From assembly GCA_015068125.1 (NCBI GenBank), contig SVLD01000003.1, positions 1 through 64,000 on the forward strand: DNA of 64,000 bases, given 5' to 3'. The translations under genes were made by a program, and so were the position numbers. The DNA comes from Oscillospiraceae bacterium. Its GTDB lineage: Bacteria; Bacillota; Clostridia; Oscillospirales; Oscillospiraceae. Within the stretch, counting starts at the first letter, position 1. Each line of letters opens with the position of its first letter. Shown piece after piece: positions 29,024 to 39,343 of the stretch. The notes under the pieces are model-generated. The model had not been told where the DNA came from and made no database searches. It saw nothing but the letters and a program-made list of their open reading frames with translations.

Positions 29024-29775
29024 TTGCCGTCGCCTCCTCTCATGCGGAATACCCGACGGAAATCTTCGCTGCCCAGCACATCTTCCGGCGTGCCCTTGCA
29101 GATCAGCTTATGATCGATGAGGGCGACCTTGTCAGCGTAACGGTGCAGCATGGTAAAATCGTGGGTGGTCATTAAAATGGAAAGATCATAGGTCTGGCGA
29201 ATTTCGTCCAGCATATCCATTAGCCCGGACTGACCCTCCACATCCACGCCGGACAGAGGCTCGTCCAGGATCAGAATATTGGGCAGGGGCTCCAGAGCCA
29301 AAGCCAGCAGCACACGCTGCAGCTCACCGCCGGAAAGTGTGCCCACCCGCTTGTCGATCAGATCGGTGGCGTGCACCCGGTCCAGACATTCCAGAATATT
29401 TTGCCGCATGGCCTTGGATACGCCAAAAAATGCAGGGCGTTTGCTCTGACAGCAGACGAACAGATCCGCCACGCTGATGGGGTCACTGGGATCAAAGGCA
29501 GGGCTCTGGGGCACATAGCCGATCCGGGGCTTGCGGCTGCGCTCGCCGGGAACGGAGAAAGCGATGACACCGTTATACTCCAACTGACCCAAAACGGCTT
29601 TCAAAAAGGTACTCTTGCCGGCACCGTTGGGGCCGATCAGCGCCATGAGCTGACCGCAGTGCACATGAAGATTCAGATCCTCCAGAATCTGCTGGCTGCC
29701 GATCTTCACAGATAGATTCTGCACCCGGAGGCAGCAGGAATCGCCGCAGCCATTTCCATGGATCAACGCTTTCAT
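29020..29775 (-). CDS. znuC: Zinc/metal ABC transporter ATP-binding protein
   Basis: GPNGAGKSTFLKAVLG, LSGGELQRVLLALAL, ILDEPLSGVD. Confidence 0.93.
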   Translation of the reverse strand: MKALIHGNGCGDSCCLRVQNLSVKIGSQQILEDLNLHVHCGQLMALIGPNGAGKSTFLKAVLGQLEYNGVIAFSVPGERSRKPRIGYVPQSPAFDPSDPISVADLFVCCQSKRPAFFGVSKAMRQNILECLDRVHATDLIDKRVGTLSGGELQRVLLALALEPLPNILILDEPLSGVDVEGQSGLMDMLDEIRQTYDLSILMTTHDFTMLHRYADKVALIDHKLICKGTPEDVLGSEDFRRVFRMRGGDGK

Positions 29776-30647
29776 TGCAGTGCCTCCTTCAAAGTGTCGA
29801 TGTTGTGGTACATACTGTCAAAATAGCTTTCGCCGGACATGGCCATGCGGAGGGTGTAAACGGCCGCCCCGGTGGCATCGGCGATGACCGATGCGGAACG
29901 GCTGCTGCCGTTTTCTTCTACAAAGATGGCCGGCAGACCGTGCTGACGGGTCAGGGTAATCAGCTCCTTCAGCTCCGCGGCGGAAGCCTCGCTGCCGGAT
30001 TCCTCTTCCACTGCCGCCAGGATCTCTAGATCAAAGCTGTGGGCGAAATAGGTAAAGCCATCATGGAAAGTCAGCATTTCCCGGCAGGAAAGGCCGGTAA
30101 GTTGCTGCTGACCGTAGGCTTGCAGAGCATCCAGCCGGGCAAGCAGCTTGCTTAAGTTTTCACGCAGCAGCTTTTCGTGCTGGGGGTAACGCTCCGTCAG
30201 CCCTTTGCAAATATTCTCCGCCATGATCTTGGCGCAGGCAGGGGAGAGCCAAAAGTGTGGGTCGTGATCGTGAGAATGTCCTTCATGCCCGCCTTCGTGA
30301 TTATGGCAGCTTTCTAAAAGCGCCATGCCGCTGCTGCAGTCGATCACGGGCTTGCCTGCTGGCAGTTCTGTGAGAAAATCCTCCAGACCGCCGCCGGAAA
30401 GGATCACCACCTGGGCGGCTTCTATGGCCTTTACCTGGCCGACGGACAGGGAATAATCGTGCAGGCAGGAAACATTCTCCGTCACCACTTGGGTGACTGT
30501 CAGGCCGGTTCCCTGGCATAAAAACGCAGTAAATTCATACACAGGCAGGGTGGTGGCGGCGATATCCGCACTCGGAGCCTGCGCACCGCAGCCGGACAGA
30601 ATCCCCAACACCAAGGCCAGTGTTAAAAGCAGTGTGGTAAATTTCAT
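29772..30647 (-). CDS. znuA: Zinc ABC transporter substrate-binding lipoprotein
   Basis: Lipobox LSGC; His-rich loop NHEGGHEGHSHDHDPHFWLSP. Confidence 0.92.
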   Translation of the reverse strand: MKFTTLLLTLALVLGILSGCGAQAPSADIAATTLPVYEFTAFLCQGTGLTVTQVVTENVSCLHDYSLSVGQVKAIEAAQVVILSGGGLEDFLTELPAGKPVIDCSSGMALLESCHNHEGGHEGHSHDHDPHFWLSPACAKIMAENICKGLTERYPQHEKLLRENLSKLLARLDALQAYGQQQLTGLSCREMLTFHDGFTYFAHSFDLEILAAVEEESGSEASAAELKELITLTRQHGLPAIFVEENGSSRSASVIADATGAAVYTLRMAMSGESYFDSMYHNIDTLKEALQ

Positions 30648-30694
30648 GTTTCTTCACCTTGGGTGTATACTTTCTTACTTAAATCATAGCACGC

Positions 30695-30715
30695 CTGTCA
30701 AGAAACCGTTGACAG
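30695..30715. promoter_or_regulatory. Perfect inverted repeat in divergent intergenic region (candidate operator)
   Basis: CTGTCAA-gaaaccg-TTGACAG between znuA and the divergent gene. Confidence 0.45.
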
Positions 30716-30745
30716 ATATTGTATAATAAATACGAGGTGAGTAAA

Positions 30746-31243
30746 ATGCTGACAACAGAACGAATTCAAAACTCTATGGAATGCCAGTGGCGGGTGCAGA
30801 GAGCCAAAGCCTGCGGTATTTTCGGCATCCTGACTACGGTGGTTATTCTAATTTTTATGCTGTCCAGAGGCTTTGGCGGCTCAATGGGGGCAGCACTGCT
30901 GGCCGGTGGTATTTTTGCCGGTGCTTATCTTTTGGTCATTGGCACCATCGCCGGCTATAATCTGCTGCAAAACAGAAAGCTGGTAAAGAATTTTGCCCGG
31001 TATGAGCATCATACTGTCCTGCTGGAGACCCCAATCGCCGCCCGGGGCAATCGGAGATTTTCCTACTACATCACCCAGTTTTCCTCCAACCGGGGTAACG
31101 AGATCGTCCTTCGCACCCATCCTCTGTTCATCAATGCCTCCGAAGGTTTGTTCCCGACTCGGGATTATACCGGTAAAAAGGCAGATGTGCTCTACGATCC
31201 GAAGCGCAGAAAGATCTATGTCATCGGTCTGAAAGAAAAGTAA
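30746..31243 (+). CDS. Membrane protein of unknown function
   Basis: RBS GAGGTGA before ATG at 30746; two hydrophobic segments. Confidence 0.75.
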   Translation: MLTTERIQNSMECQWRVQRAKACGIFGILTTVVILIFMLSRGFGGSMGAALLAGGIFAGAYLLVIGTIAGYNLLQNRKLVKNFARYEHHTVLLETPIAARGNRRFSYYITQFSSNRGNEIVLRTHPLFINASEGLFPTRDYTGKKADVLYDPKRRKIYVIGLKEK

Positions 31244-31247
31244 AAAC

Positions 31248-31277
31248 AAAAAACGGCTGCCATTGGCAGCCGTTTTT
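31248..31277 (+). terminator. Rho-independent terminator (bidirectional)
   Basis: AAAAACGGCTGCC-att-GGCAGCCGTTTTT. Confidence 0.88.
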
Positions 31278-31287
31278 CATGTACATA

Positions 31288-31518
31288 TTAGTGGGTATCC
31301 AGCCACTCGTTGACCTTGGTCTTAGCCAGACGCAGGATGTCCTCGGTGGGGTAGGGAGAAGCCTCGCCGCCGCCAACATGCAGGAAATACAGACCGCTGG
31401 GAGTCTGGTACAGATCCTCCTCATAGCCTGCAGGATCGCCGTAGGTGCCGAAGCTGTAAGCCTTGATCAGGGTAGCGGTTTCGGTATCATATTCCTTCTT
31501 GCAAATGATCTTCTTCAT
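31288..31518 (-). CDS. Conserved-looking small protein, 76 aa, unknown function
   Basis: Good RBS (GGAGG), convergent terminator, coherent composition. Confidence 0.75.
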   Translation of the reverse strand: MKKIICKKEYDTETATLIKAYSFGTYGDPAGYEEDLYQTPSGLYFLHVGGGEASPYPTEDILRLAKTKVNEWLDTH

Positions 31519-31759
31519 GGGACAAACCTCCTTTCATTTGTAAGCAACGGATTTATTATATTGGTTTTTTTCGAGAAATCAAGCATTTTTGGGAAAAGTG
31601 CGAAATTTTCGGTGCATTTACTTAAAAAATCACCCCACAGGACGGACTCCATTGGTACAGTATACATACATATTCCGTTTTGCCTCACGGCAGCGGAGGA
31701 ATGTTTGGACTTGTCTGCGGCCAAAAGACATGATATGATAAGCCTGGAGTTGATAAATT

Positions 31760-32398
31760 ATGAACGACATTCCTGTATTCACCTCGGAATTTGGGGCAGC
31801 CAGCCTTTTTCTGCGGGAGATCCCTTACAGACAGCGGGCGCACATCAAGATACAGTCCTCTTTGGAGCCGGAAAAGCTACTGGAAGAATGTGTGGCCTTT
31901 TGCCGAGCCTGCGGCGCGGAGTGGATCGATGCCGCCGGACACGAATATCTGGCCAAATACCCCCTGATTACCGCTCTTATCGCCATGCAGTGCGACAAAT
32001 CTGCTCTGGGCGAAACCGATGCCTGCCTTTTTCCTGTGACGGAAGACACGGTGCAGCAGTGGCTGGACATCTACAATCAGCGGATGGCGGATGTGCCCAA
32101 TTCTGCCTATATGGACAGCCGGGACGGCAAAGAACTGCTGAAAAACGGTGACGGCTATTTCATCCATAAAGACGGAGAGCTTCTGGGCATCGGCCAGGCC
32201 GCCGGGGAAGTGATCGACACGGTCATCGCTGTCAAGCCCGGCATGGGGGAAACGGTTGTTCGCACGCTTGCGAGCCTGATCACCGGGGATACGGTGAAGC
32301 TGAAAGTGGCGGAGGCCAATGAGCGGGCAGTAAGGCTTTACGAACGCATGGGCTTCGTGAAAATCAAGGAACTTTCCCAATGGTACCGGGTGCTGTAA
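31760..32398 (+). CDS. GNAT-family N-acetyltransferase
   Basis: C-terminal VKPGMGETVVRTL...EANERAVRLYERMGF. Confidence 0.78.
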   Translation: MNDIPVFTSEFGAASLFLREIPYRQRAHIKIQSSLEPEKLLEECVAFCRACGAEWIDAAGHEYLAKYPLITALIAMQCDKSALGETDACLFPVTEDTVQQWLDIYNQRMADVPNSAYMDSRDGKELLKNGDGYFIHKDGELLGIGQAAGEVIDTVIAVKPGMGETVVRTLASLITGDTVKLKVAEANERAVRLYERMGFVKIKELSQWYRVL

Positions 32399-32425
32399 AA
32401 CGTTTCTGCTGTAAAGAAAAAATAC

Positions 32426-32454
32426 TTGACAAGCCCAACGGGACATGATATAAT
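32426..32454 (+). promoter_or_regulatory. Promoter of the ylxM-ffh operon
   Basis: TTGACA-17 bp-TATAAT. Confidence 0.85.
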
Positions 32455-32494
32455 GCCCCAGGTATCAAGCGAAAGTGCTTGACAGGAGGCTTAC

Positions 32495-32839
32495 ATGGAC
32501 ACTTTGGAAATGGTTCTGCTGTACGATTACTACGGTGATCTGCTCACCGATCGGCAGAAAGAGTGCTTTGAAATGCGCTACTATCAGGATCTTTCCCTGG
32601 GCGAGATCGCCGCGGAGCTGGGGATCAGCCGCCAGGGCGTTCATGACAATCTCAGCCGCACCGAGGCGCTGCTGCGGAATATGGAAGCCAAGACCGGCTG
32701 CGCCGGTCGGGATCAGGCTTGCCGCAAAGCGGCGAAAGCTATTCTGGGTGCTGCCCGTCAGCTTGCGGTTAGTGCGGATATATCTGTTTCCAACCTGGCG
32801 CAGCAGATCATCGACGCTGCCCGGGATCTTGAGGAGTAA
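32495..32839 (+). CDS. ylxM: YlxM-family putative DNA-binding protein
   Basis: LLYDYYGDLLTDRQKECFEMRYYQDLSLGEIAAELGISRQGV; upstream of ffh. Confidence 0.92.
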   Translation: MDTLEMVLLYDYYGDLLTDRQKECFEMRYYQDLSLGEIAAELGISRQGVHDNLSRTEALLRNMEAKTGCAGRDQACRKAAKAILGAARQLAVSADISVSNLAQQIIDAARDLEE

Positions 32840-32842
32840 ACT

Positions 32843-34192
32843 ATGGCGTTTGAAGGCTTAACCGAAAAAATCGCCGCCACCTTCCGAAAACTCCGTGGCA
32901 AAGGCCGTTTGAAAGAGGCCGATGTCAAGGAGGCTATGCGTGAGATCCGCATGGCACTGCTGGAGGCGGACGTTAGTTATAAGGTCTGTAAGGATTTCAC
33001 CAAGGCCGTCACCGATCGCTGCATCGGTGTGGATGTGCTGGAGTCTCTGACCCCTGCCCAGATGATCGTAAAGATCGTCAACGAGGAGCTTACCGCGCTC
33101 ATGGGCAGCGATATAAAGCATATTACCATCAATCCCAAGGGCCCTACCGTTGTTATGCTGGTAGGTCTTCAGGGCGCAGGTAAGACCACCAACGGCTCCA
33201 AGCTGGCGGGCCTTATGAAGCGGCAGGGCAAAAACCCGCTACTGGTTGCCTGCGATATCTACCGTCCCGCGGCGATCACCCAGTTGAAAGTTTGCGGCGA
33301 AAAGCTGGGCATACCTGTGTTCGACCGTGGCACCCAGAACCCCGTGAATACCGCCAAGGAAGCGGTGCTCTACGCGCGTCAGCACGGCCACGACATGGTA
33401 TTTCTGGATACCGCCGGCCGGCTCCATGTGGACGAGCAGCTCATGGAAGAACTGAAAAACATCAAAGCCACTGTCCAGCCCGATGAGATCATGCTGGTGG
33501 TGGATGCCATGACCGGCCAGGACGCGGTGAATGCCGCCCAGAGCTTCAACGAATGGCTGGATATTGATTCTGTGATGCTCAGTAAGCTCGATGGCGATGC
33601 CAGAGGCGGCGCGGCGCTGTCCGTCCGCGCCATTACCGGCAAGCCCATCAAGTTCGCCGGTATGGGCGAAAAGCTGGAGGATATCGAACCTTTCCACCCC
33701 GACCGCATGGCTTCCCGGATTTTGGGTATGGGCGATGTGCTGAGCCTGATCGAAAAGGCGGAGAAGGCATACGATGCCAAGCAGGCCGCCGCGATGGAGG
33801 AGAAGCTCAAGTCCAACCGCTTCACCCTGCAGGATTTCTACGACCAGATGGTGCAGATGAAGTCCATGGGCTCCATGCAGGAGATCCTGGCTCAGCTGCC
33901 CGGCGGCGCAGGCCTCAAAAATATCAATGTGGATGAAAAAGCCATGGCAAGAACCGAGGCCATCATCCTTTCCATGACCCCCAAGGAGCGGGAAAATCCC
34001 AACATTATCGCTGCCTCCCGTAAGAAGCGCATCGCTGCCGGCGCCGGTGTAAAGGTGGAGGATGTCAACAAACTGCTCAAATCCTTTGAGCAGATGCGCG
34101 CCATGATCAAGCAGTTCTCCGGCCCCGGAGCAGGCAAGAAAATGAAGCGCATGAGAGGTTTGGGCGGCTTCGGCGGCTTCCCGGGCTTCTGA
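32843..34192 (+). CDS. ffh: Signal recognition particle protein
   Basis: [24 protein letters not shown]; Met-rich C-terminal M domain. Confidence 0.97.
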   Translation: MAFEGLTEKIAATFRKLRGKGRLKEADVKEAMREIRMALLEADVSYKVCKDFTKAVTDRCIGVDVLESLTPAQMIVKIVNEELTALMGSDIKHITINPKGPTVVMLVGLQGAGKTTNGSKLAGLMKRQGKNPLLVACDIYRPAAITQLKVCGEKLGIPVFDRGTQNPVNTAKEAVLYARQHGHDMVFLDTAGRLHVDEQLMEELKNIKATVQPDEIMLVVDAMTGQDAVNAAQSFNEWLDIDSVMLSKLDGDARGGAALSVRAITGKPIKFAGMGEKLEDIEPFHPDRMASRILGMGDVLSLIEKAEKAYDAKQAAAMEEKLKSNRFTLQDFYDQMVQMKSMGSMQEILAQLPGGAGLKNINVDEKAMARTEAIILSMTPKERENPNIIAASRKKRIAAGAGVKVEDVNKLLKSFEQMRAMIKQFSGPGAGKKMKRMRGLGGFGGFPGF

Positions 34193-34260
34193 CACAGTTC
34201 GCTGAAAGCAAATTGCTTTGCGATATAGATTACGAAAGAAAATTTTTGGAGGTGAAACCC

Positions 34261-34500
34261 ATGGTTAAAATCAGACTGAGAAGAATGGGCGCTAAGAAGG
34301 CTCCTTTCTACCGCATCGTTGTTGCTGATGCTCGTTCCCCCCGTGACGGCCGCTGCATCGAAGAGATCGGCACCTACAACCCCCTGCTGGAGTCCGGCAA
34401 CATCACTGTCGACGCTGAGAAGGCTCAGAACTGGATCAAGAACGGCGCTCAGCCCACTGATACCGTTCGTGGCCTGCTGAAGAAGGCTGGCGTGCTGTAA
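34261..34500 (+). CDS. rpsP: 30S ribosomal protein S16
   Basis: [41 protein letters not shown]. Confidence 0.97.
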   Translation: MVKIRLRRMGAKKAPFYRIVVADARSPRDGRCIEEIGTYNPLLESGNITVDAEKAQNWIKNGAQPTDTVRGLLKKAGVL

Positions 34501-34522
34501 GAACCCCTAAGGAGTTTGTGTA

Positions 34523-34753
34523 ATGAAGGAACTTTTGCTGTATATGGCAAAGAATCTGGTGGACAATCCTGATTCCGTCAGCGTTACCGAAATCGACTCC
34601 GAGGATGGTAAGGTGCTGGAGCTTCGTGTCGCTGAGGGCGACATGGGCAAGGTCATTGGCCGCCAGGGACGGATCGCCAAAGAGATCCGTACCATCGTAA
34701 AGACAGTTGCCCAGCGCACTGGCGAAAAGGTCACTGTCGATATTGTGGATTAA
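34523..34753 (+). CDS. khpA: KH-domain RNA-binding protein
   Basis: GKVIGRQGRIAKEIRTIVK KH motif; rpsP-khpA-rimM-trmD context. Confidence 0.94.
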   Translation: MKELLLYMAKNLVDNPDSVSVTEIDSEDGKVLELRVAEGDMGKVIGRQGRIAKEIRTIVKTVAQRTGEKVTVDIVD

Positions 34754-34760
34754 TGGATGG

Positions 34761-34785
34761 TGCGTGGCATTTGCCACGCATTTTC
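34761..34785 (+). terminator. Hairpin between khpA and rimM, terminator/attenuator-like
   Basis: TGCGTGGCA-TT-TGCCACGCA followed by TTTT. Confidence 0.65.
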
Positions 34786-34815
34786 CGTATTATTTCTTAA
34801 GTGAGGAGCAAGCTT

Positions 34816-35307
34816 ATGAAACTCCAATTTGTTGAAGCCGGTGAGATCGTTACCACCCATGGCGTCAAGGGCGAAGTGAAAGTTCTGCCCTGGCTGGACG
34901 GTCCTGAGGATTTGTGTGAATTTGATCGCTGCAGAATTGACGGCGCGGAATATAAGATCCTGTCCTGCCGGGTGCAGAAGACCTGCAATCTGGTGGTGCT
35001 GTCCGGGATCGATACCATGGAAAAGGCCCAGGCCATGCGGGGCAAGACCATCGAACTGTACCGGGAGGATATCGACGACGAAGTGATTTTCGCTGCGGAG
35101 CTTCTGGGTGTGGAGGTCTATTGCGAGGAAAACTGCATCGGCAAGATCGCCGATGTGCTGGACTATCCCGGCAATATGGTCTATGTGGTCAAGGGTGAGC
35201 ATGAATATATGATCCCTGCGGTAAAGCAGTTCGTTCTGAACACCGATCTGGAAAATAACCGCATGGATGTTGCCATTATCGAGGGAATGCGTAACGATGA
35301 GAATTGA
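34816..35307 (+). CDS. rimM: Ribosome maturation factor RimM
   Basis: AGEIVTTHGVKGEVKVLP; context. Confidence 0.94.
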   Translation: MKLQFVEAGEIVTTHGVKGEVKVLPWLDGPEDLCEFDRCRIDGAEYKILSCRVQKTCNLVVLSGIDTMEKAQAMRGKTIELYREDIDDEVIFAAELLGVEVYCEENCIGKIADVLDYPGNMVYVVKGEHEYMIPAVKQFVLNTDLENNRMDVAIIEGMRNDEN

Positions 35308-36031
35308 TATCATGACCCTGTTTCCCGAAACATTGGGGGATGTGCTGTCGGAAAGCATCCTGGGCCGGGCCCAGGAACGGGGCTTTATCCGTATCGAAAC
35401 CCACCAGATCCGGGATTATACCACCAATAAACAGAACCAGGTAGATGACTATCCCTACGGCGGTGGCCGGGGCGCGGTGATGACTGCGGACCCTTTGTAC
35501 CGCTGCTGGGAGGCCATCTGCGAGGAAGCCGCCGGGCCGGTGCATACCATATACCTGTCCCCCTGCGGTAAAACCTTTACCCAGGCAGATGCTATCCGCT
35601 TAAGCAAGCTGGAGAATATCGTCTTGGTCTGCGGCCATTACGAGGGCATCGACCAGCGGTTTATAGACGAATGTGTGGATGAGGAGATCAGCCTGGGTGA
35701 CTTCGTCCTTACCGGCGGTGAGATCGCCGCCATGGCGGTGACGGACGCGGTGTGCCGTATGGTGCCCGGCGTCCTGGCAGATCCGGAGTGCTTTGAGGAT
35801 GAAAGTCATTTTAATGGCCTCCTGGAGTACCCCCAGTATACCCGCCCCGCAGTGTGGCATGACCGGGCAATTCCGGAGATTTTGACTTCGGGCAACCATG
35901 AAAAGGTTCGCCTGTGGCGGCGAAAGCAGTCGCTGCTTCGCACCCGGGAAAGGCGGCCGGATATGTACGAGAAGCTGGATCTGTCCTCCAAGCAGGATAA
36001 AAAGCTGCTGCTGGAAATGGAGCAGGAATAA
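35297..36031 (+). CDS. trmD: tRNA (guanine(37)-N1)-methyltransferase
   Basis: MRIDIMTLFPE, DDYPYGGGRGAVM, ISLGDFVLTGGE. Confidence 0.97.
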   Translation: MRIDIMTLFPETLGDVLSESILGRAQERGFIRIETHQIRDYTTNKQNQVDDYPYGGGRGAVMTADPLYRCWEAICEEAAGPVHTIYLSPCGKTFTQADAIRLSKLENIVLVCGHYEGIDQRFIDECVDEEISLGDFVLTGGEIAAMAVTDAVCRMVPGVLADPECFEDESHFNGLLEYPQYTRPAVWHDRAIPEILTSGNHEKVRLWRRKQSLLRTRERRPDMYEKLDLSSKQDKKLLLEMEQE

Positions 36032-36036
36032 CATAA

Positions 36037-36066
36037 GGGCATCTGCCGTGGCAGATGCCCAATTTT
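36037..36066 (+). terminator. Rho-independent terminator (bidirectional)
   Basis: GGGCATCTGCC-gt-GGCAGATGCCC. Confidence 0.75.
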
Positions 36067-37298
36067 CATACTTTTTTTGTTTTCCTTCGCAGGGTTGTAA
36101 TAATGCGGACGGTGGTGGATGCCAACAGAATGGCCACCGCCATAACGCCGGCGATAGCCGCCGTGTGAATACCCTGGCTGGCGAAGGCGTCCATTTGACC
36201 TTTGACGGCGTAATTCATGGTGAAATACGCGCCGGCGCCGGGGATGAGGGGGAATATGGATACAACGAGGTAAGAAATTGCCGGATATTTCCGGATTCGC
36301 GCCATCGTTTCCGCATAAAATGCGGAGAAAAGGGTGGCGCAGAAATAGGCAATCAGGTCGTGTCCGGTCCACTGCTTGACCAGTAAGTAAACGATCCAGG
36401 TCAGCGTACCACCCAGGGCGCATAGCAGACCGCCGGGGCCGTGAATGTTAAACAGGATGAAAAAACCCACGCAGCCGACAAAGCTGACGATGGCGTGGAA
36501 CCACAGGGGCATAGAGATAGCCGGGGCAGCGGTGTAGGACCCGAAGAGGTGGAAAGATACATTCCAAGCCGCCGCAGTACCCAATGCGATTGCCATAGCA
36601 ACCAGAAGCACCTGCACCACCCGGTTGATACCGGAGTTGGTATCGCCGTAGATAATATCCCGCATGGCGTTGGTAAACAGCAGACCCGGCACAAGGATCA
36701 TCAGCGCGCCGATGACTGCGGCATCCGGGTTGTAGATAATTCCGGCGCTGCCCAGGGCGTAAGCCGGCAGTGCCATGATAAACGCTGCGGCGATAATACG
36801 GAAAAACTGGTTCGCCCCAACCCGATCCATAAATTTGTTGATAAGGCCGATGAGAATGCCGCACACACCGGCACACAAGGCGTCCCGCAGTCCGCCGCCA
36901 AAGAGGAAAGCGAAACCGAAGCCACCCAGGAAATTACCAGCCAGATAACCGGCTATGGAATAATAACGCCGGCTTTCTCTCGATTCCTTCAGCCAGGCGG
37001 CGGCGATCTCCGGGGCGGGGCACTCCGCGCAGATCCTGCGGCTTAAGCCGGAAAAACGCTCCACGGCATCCAAATCGTTGCCATGTTGGCCGATGCGGCG
37101 CATCCGGGTGAGGGGACGGCCGGGAACAGGCTCGATGCTGATGTGCATGCAGTTGGGGATGACAAAAACCTCGGCATCGATGTCATAGGCCTTTAGCACC
37201 CGGGAGATGCTCTCCTCCACACGGAAGGTTTCCGCACCGCTCATGGCAAGCTCGTAGCCCAGATCGGAAGCCAGGTCAAGCAGCTTTGAATACTCCAT
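36066..37298 (-). CDS. ThrE-like threonine/serine exporter family protein (ThrE and ThrE_2 regions fused)
   Basis: 410-aa multi-helix protein with soluble N-terminal GAETFRVEESI region. Confidence 0.85.
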   Translation of the reverse strand: MEYSKLLDLASDLGYELAMSGAETFRVEESISRVLKAYDIDAEVFVIPNCMHISIEPVPGRPLTRMRRIGQHGNDLDAVERFSGLSRRICAECPAPEIAAAWLKESRESRRYYSIAGYLAGNFLGGFGFAFLFGGGLRDALCAGVCGILIGLINKFMDRVGANQFFRIIAAAFIMALPAYALGSAGIIYNPDAAVIGALMILVPGLLFTNAMRDIIYGDTNSGINRVVQVLLVAMAIALGTAAAWNVSFHLFGSYTAAPAISMPLWFHAIVSFVGCVGFFILFNIHGPGGLLCALGGTLTWIVYLLVKQWTGHDLIAYFCATLFSAFYAETMARIRKYPAISYLVVSIFPLIPGAGAYFTMNYAVKGQMDAFASQGIHTAAIAGVMAVAILLASTTVRIITTLRRKTKKV

Positions 37299-37458
37299 TC
37301 TCTATCCTCCAAAGGATATCTTTCGCCATAAGTATAGCACACCGCCGCAGAAATACAAGATGCAAATTGCCGCAAAAATCCCGGGTGCGCCGCAGCCCAC
37401 CCGGGTACAATAAGATGTTTAATGTCATACACAGAATATGTCCAGAACAGGGTGACTG

Positions 37459-38223
37459 TCAGAGCAAGTCCTTGATGGGGATCGGTTGATAGGAGGATGC
37501 AGCTGCAGTAAGAAGCGTTGGCAGGAAAATAACCATGCAGTCATTACCAATTTCGTAGTAGGAACACAGATACCATTTTGAATCAATTTGAATGGCGGTC
37601 ACAGTACTGCCATAGATGCTGGTCCGCTTGGAGCCTTCAATGGTAGATTGGAGAATCAGAGTATAGACATTATCCACACTGTCTTCATCGATGCCATAAT
37701 TTTCGTCTAAATATTCCTTCATTTTGTCCGCAATACTTTCGCTTATTTTCTCCTTGGCCAGAATTTCCAATTTCAGCTTTGGGTTTCTGCCGTATTTATT
37801 TTCCATTTTCTCCAAGACTTCGTCGTAACGATCTTCAAAGGTTTTTTGGTATCTTGACAAATATGTGCTTGTTTTGGAGTTGGAACGCTCGGCCATATAA
37901 TCCCAGTATTCCGGCGGCACCATGTCTTCCAAATTATCAAAATCACCGTTCAGAATGTCTTCCGCAGTGCGCACAGCTGCCTTGCCGGGGGTGGGCCAGA
38001 GGAAAACCAAAGTAATGGCAGCCACGATAATTCCGCCAAGAATACCGCCGCAAATAGTCAGCCACTTTTTGGAGAACTTCTTTTTGGGCGCTGGGAGAGC
38101 GGATTCCTCCTGCACAATCGGCGCAGGAGCAGGCGCAGGTACTGCCTGACGCATACCACAGGAGGGACAAAACAGAATTTCATCGCCGAGAACCGCACCG
38201 CAGTGATTACAGTATTTGCTCAT
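37459..38223 (-). CDS. Zinc-ribbon membrane-anchored protein of unknown function
   Basis: CNHCGAVLGDEILFCPSCG zinc ribbon, Pro/Ala linker, one TM helix, extracellular domain. Confidence 0.85.
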   Translation of the reverse strand: MSKYCNHCGAVLGDEILFCPSCGMRQAVPAPAPAPIVQEESALPAPKKKFSKKWLTICGGILGGIIVAAITLVFLWPTPGKAAVRTAEDILNGDFDNLEDMVPPEYWDYMAERSNSKTSTYLSRYQKTFEDRYDEVLEKMENKYGRNPKLKLEILAKEKISESIADKMKEYLDENYGIDEDSVDNVYTLILQSTIEGSKRTSIYGSTVTAIQIDSKWYLCSYYEIGNDCMVIFLPTLLTAAASSYQPIPIKDLL

Positions 38224-38359
38224 AACAATTACCTCGCTTTCTGAATCTGCCTGCTATCAGGGTAATTTTATTATAACCTTTCAGAAAAATGCTGTCAATA
38301 TTGCCGTTTATTATTCCGGAGAAAGGAAATGGGCGCGTTTCGCAACGCGCCCATGCGAT

Positions 38360-39202
38360 TTACTTTCTGACGAACAGCACGCCCAGTGTGCCGGGGCCGC
38401 AGTGGCAGGATACGGTGCAGCCTGCGGTGGTTTCGTAGACGGTTTCAAAGTGACCGTGTTCGGCAATGGCGGCCTTGACAGCAGCCAGACAATCTTCGTC
38501 CACAGGGGTGTAGGTCAAAAACAGCTCATTGCGGATGATATCATCCCGGTCGGCCAGACGATCCTTGACATAGTTAGCCAGGCACTTGGCATAGCTGCCG
38601 CGGTACTTCTTCACAACGCCCATCTTGCCGTTCTTGACTTCGATACAGGGCTTCAGACCCAGTAGGTTGGCACCCAGCGCAGCCACGCTGGAGCAGCGGC
38701 CGCCCTTGGCCATATACTTCAGCTGATCCAGCACAAAGCTGGCTTCCACCCGGGAAGCGTAATCCCGTAGCTGCTCCGCGATCTGATCCAGATCCTCCAG
38801 CTGCTTTGCCAGACGGCAAGCCTCCAGAACCACATGGCCCTGACCGGTGGAAAGGTTCATGGAATCGATGACACGGACGTTGGGATAATCCTCGGCAGCC
38901 AGGCAGGCGTTCTGATAAGAGGAGGAGAAGCCGGAACCCAGGCTGATGTGGATGATGCCGTCGTATTCCTTGGAAAGCTTGCCAAACAGCTCGTCATACT
39001 CGCCCACATTAAAAGCGGTAGTAGAGCAAAGATTGCCGCCGGCGGCTACATGGGCAAAAATGTCGGCAGGGAAGATGGTCTCGCCATCCAGGAAGGACTC
39101 GTCGTTTTTGACGATGGTCAGCCGTGCCAAGGTAATATTCAGCTCGGCAATCTGGGCAGGGGAGAGGTCACAGGTGCTGTCAGAGGTAATTTTGATATTC
39201 AT
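38360..39202 (-). CDS. DegV family protein (fatty-acid binding)
   Basis: KITSDSTCDLSPAQIAELNI, HISLGSGFSSSYQNA, RVIDSMNLSTGQG; RBS AAGGAG. Confidence 0.93.
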   Translation of the reverse strand: MNIKITSDSTCDLSPAQIAELNITLARLTIVKNDESFLDGETIFPADIFAHVAAGGNLCSTTAFNVGEYDELFGKLSKEYDGIIHISLGSGFSSSYQNACLAAEDYPNVRVIDSMNLSTGQGHVVLEACRLAKQLEDLDQIAEQLRDYASRVEASFVLDQLKYMAKGGRCSSVAALGANLLGLKPCIEVKNGKMGVVKKYRGSYAKCLANYVKDRLADRDDIIRNELFLTYTPVDEDCLAAVKAAIAEHGHFETVYETTAGCTVSCHCGPGTLGVLFVRK

Positions 39203-39343
39203 AAAGGTACTCCTTATATGCAAAATACAAATTTTTACGCATAGATGATATCATAAAATAGGGGAACTGTCAAGAATGTCGGTTTTTCCTGTTGCATTTT
39301 TGGGTATAATCGGAGATAATGTCAGCAGAAAGGATGATGCCTT

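Noticed and set aside
30709-30727. TTGACA...TATAAT pair upstream of the plus-strand gene at 30746
   Set aside because: The spacer is only 7 bp, so these two boxes cannot be one sigma-A promoter; the TTGACAG is better read as one arm of the inverted repeat.
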